This document shows, in pieces, positions 35,648-45,930 of a DNA stretch of 64,000 nt. Source of the stretch: Akebia trifoliata. Its lineage: Eukaryota; Streptophyta; Magnoliopsida; Ranunculales; Lardizabalaceae. The translations under genes and the position numbers were made by a program. The stretch spans positions 28,639,021-28,703,020 of the forward strand of contig CM030718.1 in the NCBI GenBank assembly GCA_017979445.1, given 5' to 3'. How positions within the stretch are numbered: the first letter of the stretch is position 1; each line of letters opens with the position of its first letter. Under the pieces are notes generated by a model. The model was not told the origin of the DNA. It made no database searches and was given only the letters and a program-made list of their open reading frames with translations.

Positions 35648-38600
35648 CTTAAGGATTATTGGTTTTTAAAACATGAGATTAAACACCATTTTACAAGCAC
35701 GTATGGTAAGAAAAACTCTAAGCCGGTCCGAGGGCGAAACCCCAGTCAAAATATTGGGCCCATTTGGTTTGATTTTGGATTCGACCGGTTTAACCTCTTT
35801 GTAACTCTAAGTATATAAAGAGTAAGAGATGAAATCCTAAAAGGGTGAGAGAGATATACGAGAGGTAAAGAGAAATTGTAACCTAGTTTTTCTTTAGTTA
35901 TCATAGTAAAATCGTCATTTTCACCTGTGGACGTAGGTTGATGCTTTGACCGTACCATGTATATCTTGTATCTTGTGAGATTTTTGTATTCTTGTTGATT
36001 TATACTTCGGATCATAGGATTCTTTCTAACATATAATATATAAAAATTAATATTAAAGAATTAAAGATTGAATCATGATGAATGTATACAATCTTGGTAC
36101 GTGGTTGGGCACATGGCTGACATGGCAAGGGCATTGAACCATAAATCGTTTTCATTGGGATACACAGGAAAAAGAAGTGATGTTCTGTGCCCTTGCCACG
36201 TCAGCCACGTACCCAACCACGTGAATTCATCATTATTCTTAAAGATTAGGATAACCACCATACGTAGATTTTCAAATTTCAAATCAATATAATTGAATTC
36301 TAAATTTTAATTCATTACAATAAATAATAATATAAAATATTATTTTGTACTTAATATAAAAATATTTTAATTTTGAATAGTTGAAAGATTCTATTGTAAA
36401 TAACTATTTATGTTTATTGCAAAAATATAATACATAATATTTTTAAATGACTTCCTCTTTTGTAATACTAAAAAGTAACACAAATTTTTATAAATCAATC
36501 GATTGTTTTCTTTGCGTATGTAACTGTTGTGTAAACCAACTTAGTTTTAAGTATTCCTATTATGTCATATGTTAACAACAAACAAATGAAAGCGAAGAAG
36601 AGATGTATACACTCTTGCTTAATTAGTAAAACAAAGCAGTAAATAAGAAAGAAAATAAAGGGAACAAGAAGAGAGGAAAAAATGTATTATTTTAAAAAAT
36701 TAACGTGAAGTATAAGTTTCAGCCATAAGGTGTAAGCCTCATACTGAGACACATGTCTTTTGCGAGCCTCTTGATTTAAGGTGTTAGCTTTACGTGCTTT
36801 TATATTTCAACCTTACTTTTTGGGCATTTTTAATGAACCACATCCTGAGGCATGCCTCAAAGCATAAGCCTCACACATCTCTAAAAACATATTATCACAT
36901 AGAAGGGAAGTCGGCCAATTTCCTCTCAACGCGGCGGTTGGGACCTTGGAGCCTAACTATGTTAGTCAGTTTACCCTACTAGCATAACAAATAAAAACCA
37001 TTTCACACGTCCATTTTAGGTCGCACCAACCTTGTAAAGAGAACTTTTATTGTCACACCAATTTATTTTTTCTCTTAATTGACTATGGGCTGGACCGAGA
37101 AGCTCATGGAGATATACTGATCGAATGCAATGGCTAAAAAGCTATCAGTGATTTTGGGTGGAATGACCACAAAATATAATTCATAATAGTGAGCTAGATA
37201 TGGTAAATCGTAACTATTATTTTAGATTATAATGCATTTATGTTAAATTGAGAGAAGAGATTATGTAGCAAAGTACGTATTTGGTGTATCCTATCTGGGT
37301 CATAAACAGGGTTGGTCTTTTAAACACCAAGAGTGCCGAGTGCAGACTGCACATGACTGAGGAGTATGATTTTGGAGACATTACGAAACCCCACATTCCT
37401 ATTGGTCCATGTAAATTTAAGGGATCCCTAATTTACAAAACTACCCATGTTGGGATGCCTTAGGAACGTGTCGTTTTGTTAGCAAAAATCCATGCTAAGA
37501 TGATGACTCATTGACATGATACCACATAAAAGTATAAAGTCCTAACACTTAAATTGCTAGCCAATTTTGTCCTTACGATCTTCTCTCTTCCTAATCAATC
37601 ACTCGATTTTTTTTTAACAGACATGGCATCATGCAATTGAATCATCTGTTGAGCATACCATAATAAAAATAAATTTATCTAAAAAGTAAAAGATGTAATA
37701 TAATTTTTGAAAGACTTAATCATAAATATTAAAATTTAATAAGGGTCTAATATACTTATTGAAATTTGATGAGGATAGGATCATAACTATCAAAATTTAA
37801 TGAGGTTATAAATATAAAACTGAGACTTACATGAAGCTAGAATTTTTTTGAGGTCTGCTTAACACCCAGATTACATTAAAAAAATTACATGAAGCTCAAT
37901 ATCAGCTCCACATGGTCATGGAAGAGAAAAATGTGAGTCGAACACCTTAACAAGTAGCTATTTCTGTGCGGAAGCACTTCCAAGACCGAGAAACACAACT
38001 AGGTCGCATTACTAATGACACCACATAGTTTAGAAACAGGATTGAACAAGTGATTCGCTAAGATCGAACTAGATTTTGAATAGAAGTCACTCTGCTTCAC
38101 AAACAAGCAGGATACTAATAGAGCCATCAGTTTAACCAGTAAACCGATTGGGTTGTGCAGTTTTTTTTTTCTCCATAACCCATGTAAAATTTAAGGGCGA
38201 ATTACCATTTCATGGGCTGAAAATGTGTTATTTACGATTCTGGCTAACTGTTCATTTTAATTACCAACAACTACATCCCCGCTATAAAGATAAAACCAAT
38301 TACATGCGATCCCCTCGCTCATTTTCCAGCCTTTTTCCCTACTTCAGAACAGATATTTGTTATTTCGAAATTTATGTGCTAAGCTGATAACTCAATGTCA
38401 TGATGCATTGTACTAAAATAAAGCACTTAAAGTGCTCCGGAATTTTCTCTCTACTTACCAGTCACTCTTGCTCATTTAATACATATGGCATCATGCAATT
38501 GATTCATCAGCTTAGCACATAAATTTCTAAATAGCAAATCTTTGGTTCTATTTTATTGCCCTTTGTAAATAGATAAAAAGTCTCATCCTAAAAGAAATTT

Positions 38601-39818
38601 TAATCTGTCAAAAAAAGAAATCAATATTTGTTGATCCATATTCATGTATGTCGAAATAAGACCATGTCATGTGATGTGATAGACGCTTTTGATATCATTT
38701 TGGGATACGTGTGAATATGCTCATCGACATTTGTACTAAATAAATCTTAACACTGAAGATTCACACATATTGGGACCAAATGACCGGCTTAAAAGAGTTG
38801 ATATCTTATCCCCCACAATATATAACCAAAATGGGGAGATTTCTCCAATAATCCAAAACTCCAATATTTGAGATTTAATGATATCTGTATCTATCAAACA
38901 AACTAATAAAATACAGTTTCCAAAAAAGAAATATACTTTCTTATAAAAGAATACCTTATTTCTTTTTAAATTCAATAATCTTTTTTCATTTTTTGACGTC
39001 ATATTTTGTAAATTATATAGTTGTATTAAATTTTATTTTATTTTATAGGTAAGCTGGGGATATGAATGTTCCCTCCCTTATATTATTAAATGTGAAAATT
39101 AGTTAGTAAGTGCATATGGATCTCACCAGATCAAACTGTGGTCCAATTGAGATTTTTTGCTCACAAAAATGTAAATCCAAGATTTCATATAACCCCGATT
39201 AATCAATCGCATGAAGCTTAACATGAGCAAGTAATTTCAAAAATTGGGGGTGCCCTCAAAACACATAGATTCGGGTCATTGGTCGATTGGGGTTCTCTAA
39301 AATTCTGGATTGACTTTTCTATAAGCAAAATTTTTTTGAATGAGTTTACAAATAATAAATGAATAAAAATTGGAATAATATTTGATAATAAGTTAGGTTA
39401 TAGAATTGGAAGATGTACGTACCAGAATCTGTCCAAAAATGGGAGGAATTCCGAGAGGCTTGAGAAATAGTTGGAGGGTACGAGTGACTGCAAAAATAAC
39501 AATCACTTGAAACCCAAAAAGAACTATTGAGAAACCATTCAGGTTGAACTCGCCCCATTTTTCTTCCCTCCATAAACCCTTTGAGGTGGTTCTGTAAGGA
39601 TAATAGCAATTAGGGTCGTCACTTGACATTGAATGGTCATTAAATAGTCCTATGTCTGTGTCATCATGAGCAATGCCGTTTTCCTTAACTGACAGAAACG
39701 AAGTAACGTGGTAAGCATTAAGTTGTGGGGTAATGGGAAATGCTGTAGAAACTGTGCTACTGTTAAATTGATGAGACACTAGCCCTCCACCCACACCCAT
39801 CATTCCTAATGACGCCAT
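33083..39818 (-). CDS. CHX: CHX-type cation/H+ antiporter (intact copy)
   Basis: Plant CPA2-family CHX proteins exchange K+ or other monovalent cations for H+ across endomembranes or the plasma membrane. Three coding exons, 39423-39818, 34312-35490 and 33083-34204, join at GT-AG sites in phase 0 to 898 residues, a little longer than the usual 780-850. The first ~90 residues are a polar leader before helix 1 (FQVIVIFAVTRTLQLFL). Exon 2 encodes most of the membrane domain: GGIILGDSHLG, FLLGVKMDPSMIW, LNSDLGRIALSSSMVSE, FGLAIPDGPPIGTTL. Exon 3 is the cytosolic C-terminal domain: GGADDREALTFAKRM, IVGRRHGLDSPITSG, EYPELGVMGDMLASSDV. No frame break was seen. ATG 39818 was chosen because the longer open frame upstream has only a GTG. 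Intron 1 is 3.9 kb and carries an LTR remnant and a fold-back MITE. It most resembles the CHX15 group, but I cannot fix the subclade or the cation. Confidence 0.94.
35619..35649. repeat. (GT)n microsatellite
   Basis: A GT-rich run in intron 1 of the intact CHX gene. Confidence 0.85.
35690..36030 (+). mobile_element. Solo-LTR-like remnant in CHX intron 1
   Basis: Contains a TATA-like AAGTATATAAAGAG, a leader with AGAAATTGTAACCTAG, then GTGGACGTAGG and TTGTTGATTTATACTTC near the 3' end, in the usual order for a Ty1/copia LTR. Parts match the minus-strand remnant at 3340-3783. No internal region follows. Limits are approximate. Confidence 0.55.
36070..36238. mobile_element. Fold-back MITE (family 2), exact 9-bp target duplication
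   Basis: GAATCATGATGAAT and ATTCATCATTATTC mark the ends. TACGTGGTTGGGCAC and GTACCCAACCACGT face each other, as do GCAAGGGCATTGAACC and TGTGCCCTTGC. The 9-bp direct repeats TTAAAGATT at 36061-36069 and 36239-36247 are identical. Confidence 0.87.
36250..39038. other. CHX intron 1 sequence without recognised elements
   Basis: Intronic A+T-rich sequence of the intact CHX gene. No coding exon on either strand. A CATGGCATCATGCAATTGA-like block occurs near 37620 and again near 38486, so a small dispersed repeat may be present. Confidence 0.4.
39038..39110 (-). mobile_element. LINE 3' tail fragment, minus strand
   Basis: ATAGGTAAGCTGGGGATATG followed by CCTCCCTTATATTATTAAA resembles the poly-T-linked end of the LINE copy at 58891 (GGGTAAGCTGGGGCTATAG, CACCCTTATATCATTAAA). 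Confidence 0.45.
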
Positions 39819-39862
39819 GTTTGAAGCTTCTTCCTTCTCTTCTTCTCTCCCCACACAAACAT

Positions 39863-39889
39863 ACAGAGAGAGAGAGAGAGAGAGAGAGA
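39863..39889. repeat. (GA)n tract in the CHX 5' leader
   Basis: About 13 GA units on the plus strand, CT on the coding strand, lie about 45 bp before the start codon and just downstream of the A/T-rich TATA-like stretch. Confidence 0.9.
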
Positions 39890-39898
39890 ATAATTTAA

Positions 39899-39911
39899 TT
39901 ATATATATATG
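39899..39911 (-). promoter_or_regulatory. Candidate TATA box of the intact CHX gene
   Basis: The coding strand reads ATATATATATA about 85 bp before the start codon, with the CT tract between it and the ATG. The call is positional, with no transcript data. Confidence 0.35.
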
Positions 39912-40101
39912 GGGAAGAAGGTGGAAGGATGGACGGTGTAGAAAAATGGGAAGCTGGCAGCGTCATGAGATTTTCCATATTTAACCATTGCCACATCAGG
40001 CACAACATCTTTGATCTGATTCCGAGTTATTCTCACCAAACTTAGTCGAGTCAAGTCGAAAACTAGTTATCAACTTGGATGAGTCGAACAAAAAAATATT
40101 T

Positions 40102-40333
40102 GAGTCATGATAATATGACTCGCCAGGTGGCATGCTCAATCTACTTCATGATTGGATAAGTTCGGATACCATAGATCCGTACACCTTGGGATACACGATT
40201 GCACTTCCCTATAAAAGAAAAAAGTGAATCTAGAGAGAACCGTGTATCCCGAGACACATAGATCTACAATTCCTGAACTTGTTCATGTCATGGAGTCATT
40301 TGAGTATACCTGGAAGTCATATTGTCAAGACTC
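40102..40333. mobile_element. Fold-back MITE (family 1), first of a cluster of three
   Basis: Ends GAGTCATGATAATATGAC and TCATATTGTCAAGACTC are inverted. The centre pairs ACCTTGGGATACACG with CGTGTATCCCGAGAC. The exact 9-bp duplication AAAATATTT flanks it (40093-40101 and 40334-40342). It starts about 280 bp upstream of the CHX start codon. Confidence 0.88.
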
Positions 40334-40366
40334 AAAATATTTAATTGATAGTAATGTTTTAAAAAA

Positions 40367-40594
40367 GAGTCATGGTAATATGACTCACCAAGTGGCATAC
40401 TAAATCGACTTTGATGTGACAAGTTCGAGAATCATAAATTTGTGCGTCTTAAGATACACGACTACACTTTCTCATAAAAAAGTGTATCCCAAGGGAACTG
40501 TGTATCCCAAGGTGTATAAATCTATGGTTCCCGAACTTGTCACGCCAGACAGTAAATTGAGCATGCCATCTAGTGAGTCATATTATCACGACTC
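40367..40594. mobile_element. Fold-back MITE (family 1), second of the cluster
   Basis: Ends GAGTCATGGTAATATGACTC and GAGTCATATTATCACGACTC are inverted. Flanks TTTAAAAAA and ATTAAAAAA agree at 8 of 9. The centre pairs AGATACACGACTACAC-type sequence with GTGTATCCCAAGGTG. Confidence 0.85.
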
Positions 40595-40603
40595 ATTAAA
40601 AAA

Positions 40604-40836
40604 TAGTGGTGATAATATGACTCTCCCATGTGCATACTAAATTGACTCCCTTGCGTGGGGTATGCCAAAATCATGGACTTAATGTCTTGGGATACACATC
40701 CCCATATATACAACTGCACATATTTATGGGGATGTGCCGTTGTGTATCCCGAGGCATAAACTCTATAGTTCTAGCACACCCCCACATTAGGGAGTCGATT
40801 GAGTATGTCACATTGGGTAGTTATACTATCATGACT
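40604..40836. mobile_element. Fold-back MITE (family 1), third of the cluster
   Basis: It begins right after the 9-bp target copy of the second element. Ends GTGATAATATGACTC and AGTTATACTATCATGACTC are inverted. The centre pairs CTTGGGATACACATCCCC with GTTGTGTATCCCGAGG. The right flank TTTAAAATA matches the left flank ATTAAAAAA at 7 of 9. Confidence 0.8.
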
Positions 40837-40917
40837 CTTTAAAATATGGACTAGCTGTTGGCTCTTGGGTAAGTTCAAACAGAATTGAAAAAAGACATCA
40901 AAACATGCTCCTTTTGT

Positions 40918-40953
40918 TTTTTTTTTTTTTTTTTTTTTTTTTGGGGGGGGGGT
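40918..40953. repeat. Poly-T/poly-G run
   Basis: About 25 T followed by 10 G. Length and base calls here are prone to assembly error. Confidence 0.7.
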
Positions 40954-40999
40954 TTCAAGCCCAATTTAAATCACAATCAAGAGACTAAGTTATAATTCG

Positions 41000-41300
41000 C
41001 AACAATGAGGTGAAGAGTTTTGGATTGAGCTGTTTTTTTTGGTAGGGATGATCTTTATGATAAGAAAATCATCCTCACAAAAGATCATCCTAATTTGAAA
41101 CTTCTAAATCCATCAAAAGTTGTTTTAAATTTATTGATAAAAAATCAATGGTCTACATTCTAAATCACTTTTGATGGAGTTAGAAGGTTCAAATTAGGCT
41201 GATTTTTTGTGAGGATGATCTTCTCATCATAAAGATGATCTTCACAAAAAAATCAACTCAATCCAAAATTTCTAACCAAGACTTTGAAAAATGATTTTTT
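41000..41300. mobile_element. Double-hairpin MITE (family 3), copy 5
   Basis: Two hairpins (GGTAGGGATGATCTTTATGA with its inverse; TTTTTTGTGAGGATGATC with its inverse) around a linker with AATCACTTTTGATGGAGTTA. Ends are diverged and approximate. Confidence 0.6.
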
Positions 41301-41364
41301 TTTACCTAAGGTCCCTTGAACGCTCACCATATATATATTGGAAGCATTCAGAGGTCTAAAAAGA

Positions 41365-41680
41365 GCCAAACATTGTGCCAAACATGTTTCAAAATAGGGT
41401 TTGAAGTTGAAGAATCATGGGCCGTCCACTTTTTGTAAACCACTTTTGAGGAGATCACCCTTACCAATAATCAGCCCATTCTGAAACTTCTAATCTCATC
41501 AAAAGTGATTTACAAAAATCAAACGGTCCACAATTCTTTAACTTGTAAACTAGGGCTAGAAGTTTTGGAATAAGCTGATTTTTGGCAGGGATGATCTCTT
41601 AATTATAAAGATTATCCTCACAAAAAATCAGTTCATTCCAAAACTTCTAACCCCTATTTTGAAAAATGTTTGGCATAATG
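41365..41680. mobile_element. Double-hairpin MITE (family 3), copy 6, internally deleted
   Basis: Ends GTGCCAAACATGTTTCAAAA and TTTTGAAAAATGTTTGGC are inverted. The first hairpin has lost its left side; the second is present (GATTTTTGGCAGGGATGATC with its inverse). The linker has AAACGGTCCACAATTC. Confidence 0.65.
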
Positions 41681-41689
41681 TATATATAT

Positions 41690-43002
41690 ATATATGAATT
41701 CTTATCTGAAAATCAAATATTATCCAAAAAATTCAGATTTGAATTCGAATCTGAATAATTTTCGATATTCAAAATGCTTATTGGATTTGGATACTGATAT
41801 ACCAAATTCGATGATATCCGATCTGAAAATAAAATAAATATAGGTTATGAAGACTCGTCGATCCCAAATTCATGGTGCAAAAGAAGACATTTCAATCATG
41901 TGGTTTCAAAAGAATAATAATGCTGCAAACCAATTCAAATCGAATAGAACGGCCCTGAAAAGGGACATGATCAAATGGCCTCTATTGGGTTCTAAAGGAG
42001 AGTGAATGTAGCCTTTTGGGTCTTAATATGACGTCAATTTGATTCCATGGTGGGCTTTTGTTAGTTTAGCCCACAATTTATTTATTTTGACAATTTGAAA
42101 TTAGGCAACTACTATTGGGCCTGCAACTGGGCATCAAGACTAGCAAGAAATTTGGGTAGGTTGAATGGGTCATCGTCGTGTCTGTGATACACCAAGCCAA
42201 ATCTAACTTCTTCAACAGGTGTTATCTCACTACGTAAAACTAAAAAATTCGACCAGAAAATTTGATGGCCCAAAATTGTTGAAAGTTTTTATGTTCTGTT
42301 GAATTTCTCTCATTCTCCATTAATTTGATAGTTTTAACCCGTTGAAAAAAAAAATTCCACAATAAAAAATTTGATGTATTGGTGCATCAAACTTTACGAA
42401 ATTCGATGGCCTTGGACTATCGAATATGAACTTTTTTCTCATTGTGCCTTCTAAATTGTATGGAAGAGTTGAATGTACTTTTTGGCATTTGGGAGGGTCC
42501 ACAACGGAACTCAGTTTGGTGGCCAGTAGTTAATTGGAGGCCACATGTCACCTCTCTATTCTGTTGATCCAGGCAAAAAATCAATCCAATTGGATCATAT
42601 TTTTAATTTTTACAATCAATATAATCAACCTTTACCTCTAGAGTCTTTCTATTCAACTTCTGGCTGTCCAACTAAGAATACCCCAGATACTTTCAATGGT
42701 TAAGATCATTCAAAGGAAGCTAAGTTGTGGTTAAAAAAAGCATTTAAAAGTGCCCAAAAAAGCTATACATGATGGGAGATGTAATAACAAACTCCCAAAG
42801 TAACCAAGCGTTTCCATTTATTTATTTAACATAATAAAAAAGGGAGAATTCGTTTTATTCGTCACTCAATCAGTCCCATTCGACTGGTTTAAATTATATG
42901 CCAAGTGTTGAAGTTCATTTATCCCTAAAAGGCCTGCTTGACTCGCCAGACACTTATCCTTGTTGTTTTTTCCTTCCATGTATTCAATTGGGCTTTAAGA
43001 TT
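41690..43002. other. Gene-free spacer
   Basis: No exon recognised on either strand. There is a local inverted AATTCGA/TCGAATT-rich patch near 42250-42420 (TTTGATGGCCC, GAAATTCGATGGCC), which may be an old MITE. Confidence 0.4.
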
Positions 43003-43005
43003 AAG

Positions 43006-43687
43006 GATATGTTTGATTGCACATGAAAAATAACATTTTTCAAGTGTTTGATTGCACATATTCATGAAAATTAATTTTTCACCATAATCAAAATGTCCAC
43101 CAAAACATGGATTTCACTTTCTCACCCATATAGGTGGAAAAGTGAAATCCACCCATATTTTTCATCCCCAATTTTTCCTTATTAATATCTTCTTCTTTCC
43201 TACCACCACCACCACCACCATCATACTTATCTCGTCATCGTCACCATCGTCGTCATCGTCACCATCATCAACATCTCCGGCCACCGTCTCTCTCTCTCTC
43301 TCTCTCATTCGTCTTCTTCTTCTTCTCCTTCTCCATCCCTCACCTTTGTCGTCACCACCACCATGTTCTCTCCTCATCTTCCTCATCATCTTCTTCTTCA
43401 CTTACTTTTGTCACCATCGCCGCCACAGCCACCACCACCACCACATCCTCCCCCCTCCGTCTTCCTCCTCATCTTCTTCTTCTTCTTCTCTTCCCCTCCT
43501 CTCCACTTCTTTCTCCTCCTTCTCTCTTTCTTCTTCTTCTTTTACCTCATATATTTTTCACATGATTTTATCCAAGTAAAATCAAACAATGAAATTTGAT
43601 TTTCCAATTCGACCTATTTTTCACCACTATTTTTTCATGGATTTCAAATTCCATGAAAAGTCACTTTTCATGCAATCAAACATACCC
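43006..43687. mobile_element. Harbinger-type MITE carrying a pyrimidine-rich triplet tract
   Basis: Ends GGATATGTTTGATTGCACATG and CATGCAATCAAACATACCC are inverted (the left end is quoted with its first base variant). TAA flanks it on both sides (43003-43005, 43688-43690), the PIF/Harbinger duplication. Sub-terminal arms repeat the pattern: TGGATTTCACTTTTTC-like words on both sides. The 400-bp centre (about 43190-43540) is almost only C, T and A in triplets such as ACC, ATC, TCT and CTC. It opens long frames in several phases that are low-complexity artefacts. Confidence 0.75.
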
Positions 43688-43690
43688 TAA

Positions 43691-44037
43691 GTTATTTTCT
43701 GTGGGGGATAAGCAAGCAAAAGATTTAATAAAATAAACATGTGAATTACATAGAAAAATGGGATTAGAGAACGATCCCGAAACCCAAATTAAGAATCAAA
43801 GAACTGCAATGTGATCATGGATAGATTATATATATCTTTATGATATACCAAAGAACATATTATATATATAATAATAAACAAATAGACCAAAGCCCACCTG
43901 ATTGCAACACATACATTGTAATCCGAATAGCAATTTAAATCAATTTGGGAAGTATTCTTCTATAATATATCAATCCATCCTACCCTCTTGACAAACTTGA
44001 AGATCATCAATCCAATTGCTCGCATCATTGTAAGGAA
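43691..44037. other. 3' flank of the HMA-domain gene
   Basis: Probable 3' untranslated region and spacer. No other gene seen. Confidence 0.45.
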
Positions 44038-44379
44038 TTATACTTCATCCCAGTTGCTCGCATTCTTTCCAATTTTCTGAAGGACTCTGATGACTTCTTC
44101 AGATGTAACATTACCCGTCACGGTGATCTTGTTGAGCTTTATATCAAGATTGTACGTCTCAATATCTGGTAGAACAACAAAATATACAAAATTTAAAAGG
44201 AATTAATGAAATAAACGAAGTATAAAATTAGATAAGTACCCTCAAGTTTTTTTATGGCCTTCAAGATTTTCTTGATGCACTCCTCACAATGCATCCCCAC
44301 TTTCAGCTCCACCACCTAGTAGCACCAGACCAATCCCAAGGTCCAATAAGAATAGAAGAAAAGTATGTGTACATGTGTG

Positions 44380-44435
<56 letters not shown>

Positions 44436-44451
44436 TGCTCACAGTAGCCAT
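44038..44451 (-). CDS. Small HMA-domain metal-binding protein
   Basis: A single heavy-metal-associated domain protein, the fold used by copper chaperones of the ATX1/ATOX1 type and by the HIPP/HPP plant family. Exons 44443-44451, 44240-44315 and 44038-44165 join at GT-AG sites to 70 residues plus stop. The first coding exon is only nine bases (Met-Ala-Thr). Exon 2 opens VVELKVGMHCEECIKKIL: the MHCEEC loop holds the two metal-ligand cysteines. Exon 3 gives the second half of the beta-alpha-beta fold (ITVTGNVTSEEVIRVLQKIG) and ends NASNWDEV. There is no C-terminal CaaX box, so it is not an isoprenylated HIPP. It likely acts as a soluble cytosolic metal carrier; the metal cannot be told from sequence. 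Confidence 0.91.
44392..44432. repeat. (GA)n tract in HMA-gene intron 1
   Basis: About 20 GA units on the plus strand, CT on the coding strand, start about 10 bp after the splice donor of the nine-base first coding exon. Confidence 0.95.
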
Positions 44452-44608
44452 GTGTAGCGGGAGCAAGGGCTTGAAGTTGGTATGATTTTGAACCAAGTAT
44501 TTTGATTTAAATGGGAGATCGAATCAGATTTTATTCGGACAAATGCCTGAAAAGAAAGAAAAGCTAAAAGCGAGGAGCACCTTTGTAGGTTTGGCTTTTT
44601 AGCCTTTA

Positions 44609-44615
44609 TTATATA
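44609..44615 (-). promoter_or_regulatory. Candidate TATA box of the HMA gene
   Basis: The coding strand reads TATATAA about 160 bp upstream of the start codon. The call is positional only. Confidence 0.35.
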
Positions 44616-44730
44616 TTAACAGCGATAGATGGGGTTTTAGATTCTTTTCTTGGTGGATGAGTAATGTCCTTTACGCAAAGGTTAAAAGGAAGGTGGACTA
44701 AATGCGCCCAATTTTTTTGATAACATTTTA

Positions 44731-44898
44731 GAATAATGATAACTTGACTCCCTCTCAGACAAACCGTGGATGTCCATAGAACCATGGATTTTTCTTCAGT
44801 ATACACAATTACAAATTCCCATCACTTGCGTATACCAAGAAAAACCAATATTTGTTTCTATGCACAGCCACGTGAGGAGAGTTAAAAAATCACAACTC
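44731..44898. mobile_element. Fold-back MITE (family 1, diverged) upstream of the HMA gene
   Basis: GAATAATGATAACTTGAC and GTTAAAAAATCACAACTC are the ends. CCATGGATTTTTCTTC and AAGAAAAACC are in the centre. Flanks AACATTTTA (44722-44730) and TACATTTTA (44899-44907) agree at 8 of 9 bases. Confidence 0.78.
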
Positions 44899-44911
44899 TA
44901 CATTTTAATAA

Positions 44912-45132
44912 GCATTATGAGAATCTGACTCCCACGTGGCATAAATAAAAATACCATATTGATATAGCATGTGTTAGAACCATAGATTTTATGCCTCAGG
45001 ATACACATGCGCATCCTCATAAATATGTGCAGTTTTGTATCTCGAGGGATAAAAGATCTATAGTTCTAGCACATGCCACGTCAAGAGAGTATTTCGAAAA
45101 TGCCACGTGGGAGACTGAGAAAATCATTATTC
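44912..45132. mobile_element. Fold-back MITE (family 1), exact 9-bp target duplication
   Basis: GCATTATGAGAATCTGAC and GAAAATCATTATTC are the ends. GACTCCCACGTGGCAT pairs with ATGCCACGTGGGAGAC. The centre pairs GCCTCAGGATACACATG with TTTGTATCTCGAGG. TTTTAATAA repeats at 44903-44911 and 45133-45141. Its left duplication overlaps the right duplication of the preceding element. Confidence 0.87.
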
Positions 45133-45141
45133 TTTTAATAA

Positions 45142-45925
45142 ACTACCATATAAAAAAGAAATCTACTATTGGCACCCCAAATTTTACTTAGTACACCCCA
45201 ATTAAAAATAAACGGGATGAATTAATGATTGAGAAAAAGTAAAAGTTCGAGTGCTAATAGAAGTGTCTCAATTTTATTTTATTTTTGCTGAATTTCTATC
45301 TATTGGGTTTAGAATTTCTTATGAGCCTAATAATAATTCTAAACTACTAAGGAAATTGTTTGAACAAGTGTTATAATATTTTGTAATGCAGAGATTATAA
45401 TTTGATCCAAACCTTTTGAATGTTTGAAGAGAGTGTTTTAATATTTAATTGGTGTGTGATAAATAATTTAAGAAATTGAGGTGTCATGAATAAAATTTGG
45501 GATGCCAATAGCAGCTCTCTATAAAAGTTGTAAACTAAAAATATATCATCCCTTTAACGATAAATTTGAATTACTCAAAAATGCTTATTCACCTCTTAAC
45601 TAAAATTTCCAAAGATTATTGCACAGTAATGATATGTGAGGTGCATGAGAAAGTCATGATTTTGAAGATTTAATCTTCTATAGGAAATTCGATGAATATT
45701 ATTTTTTTAAATTTAAAAGTAGGTAAGTCATATATATATATGAGGAAGGCTAACGACCAAGACCTCATGGGGACAATAGTAGTCCAACACTTTTTTTTTA
45801 ATAATACCTTCCTTTTTTTGTCTTTTAGTGAAAAAGACATGTTAGTCTTTTACACAATAAATATATTTATTATGTCATTAATAAATACATTTATTATATT
45901 GGCATAAATATCAAATATTACTATA
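45142..45925. other. Gene-free A+T-rich spacer
   Basis: No exon or complete element recognised. Short words shared between 45170-45200 and 45480-45520 (GGCACCCCAAATTTT; GGGATGCCAATAGCAG) suggest the ends of an old inverted element. Confidence 0.35.
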
Positions 45926-45930
45926 AAAAA

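Noticed and set aside
39819..39854. Longer N-terminus of the intact CHX gene
   Set aside because: The extension begins with GTG and lies in the CT-rich leader. ATG 39818 gives a normal start.
43142..43599. Long open frames with Ser/Pro/Leu-rich or Arg/Asp-rich products
   Set aside because: They follow pyrimidine triplet repeats in the core of a MITE and are open in several frames at once. No domain or splice support.
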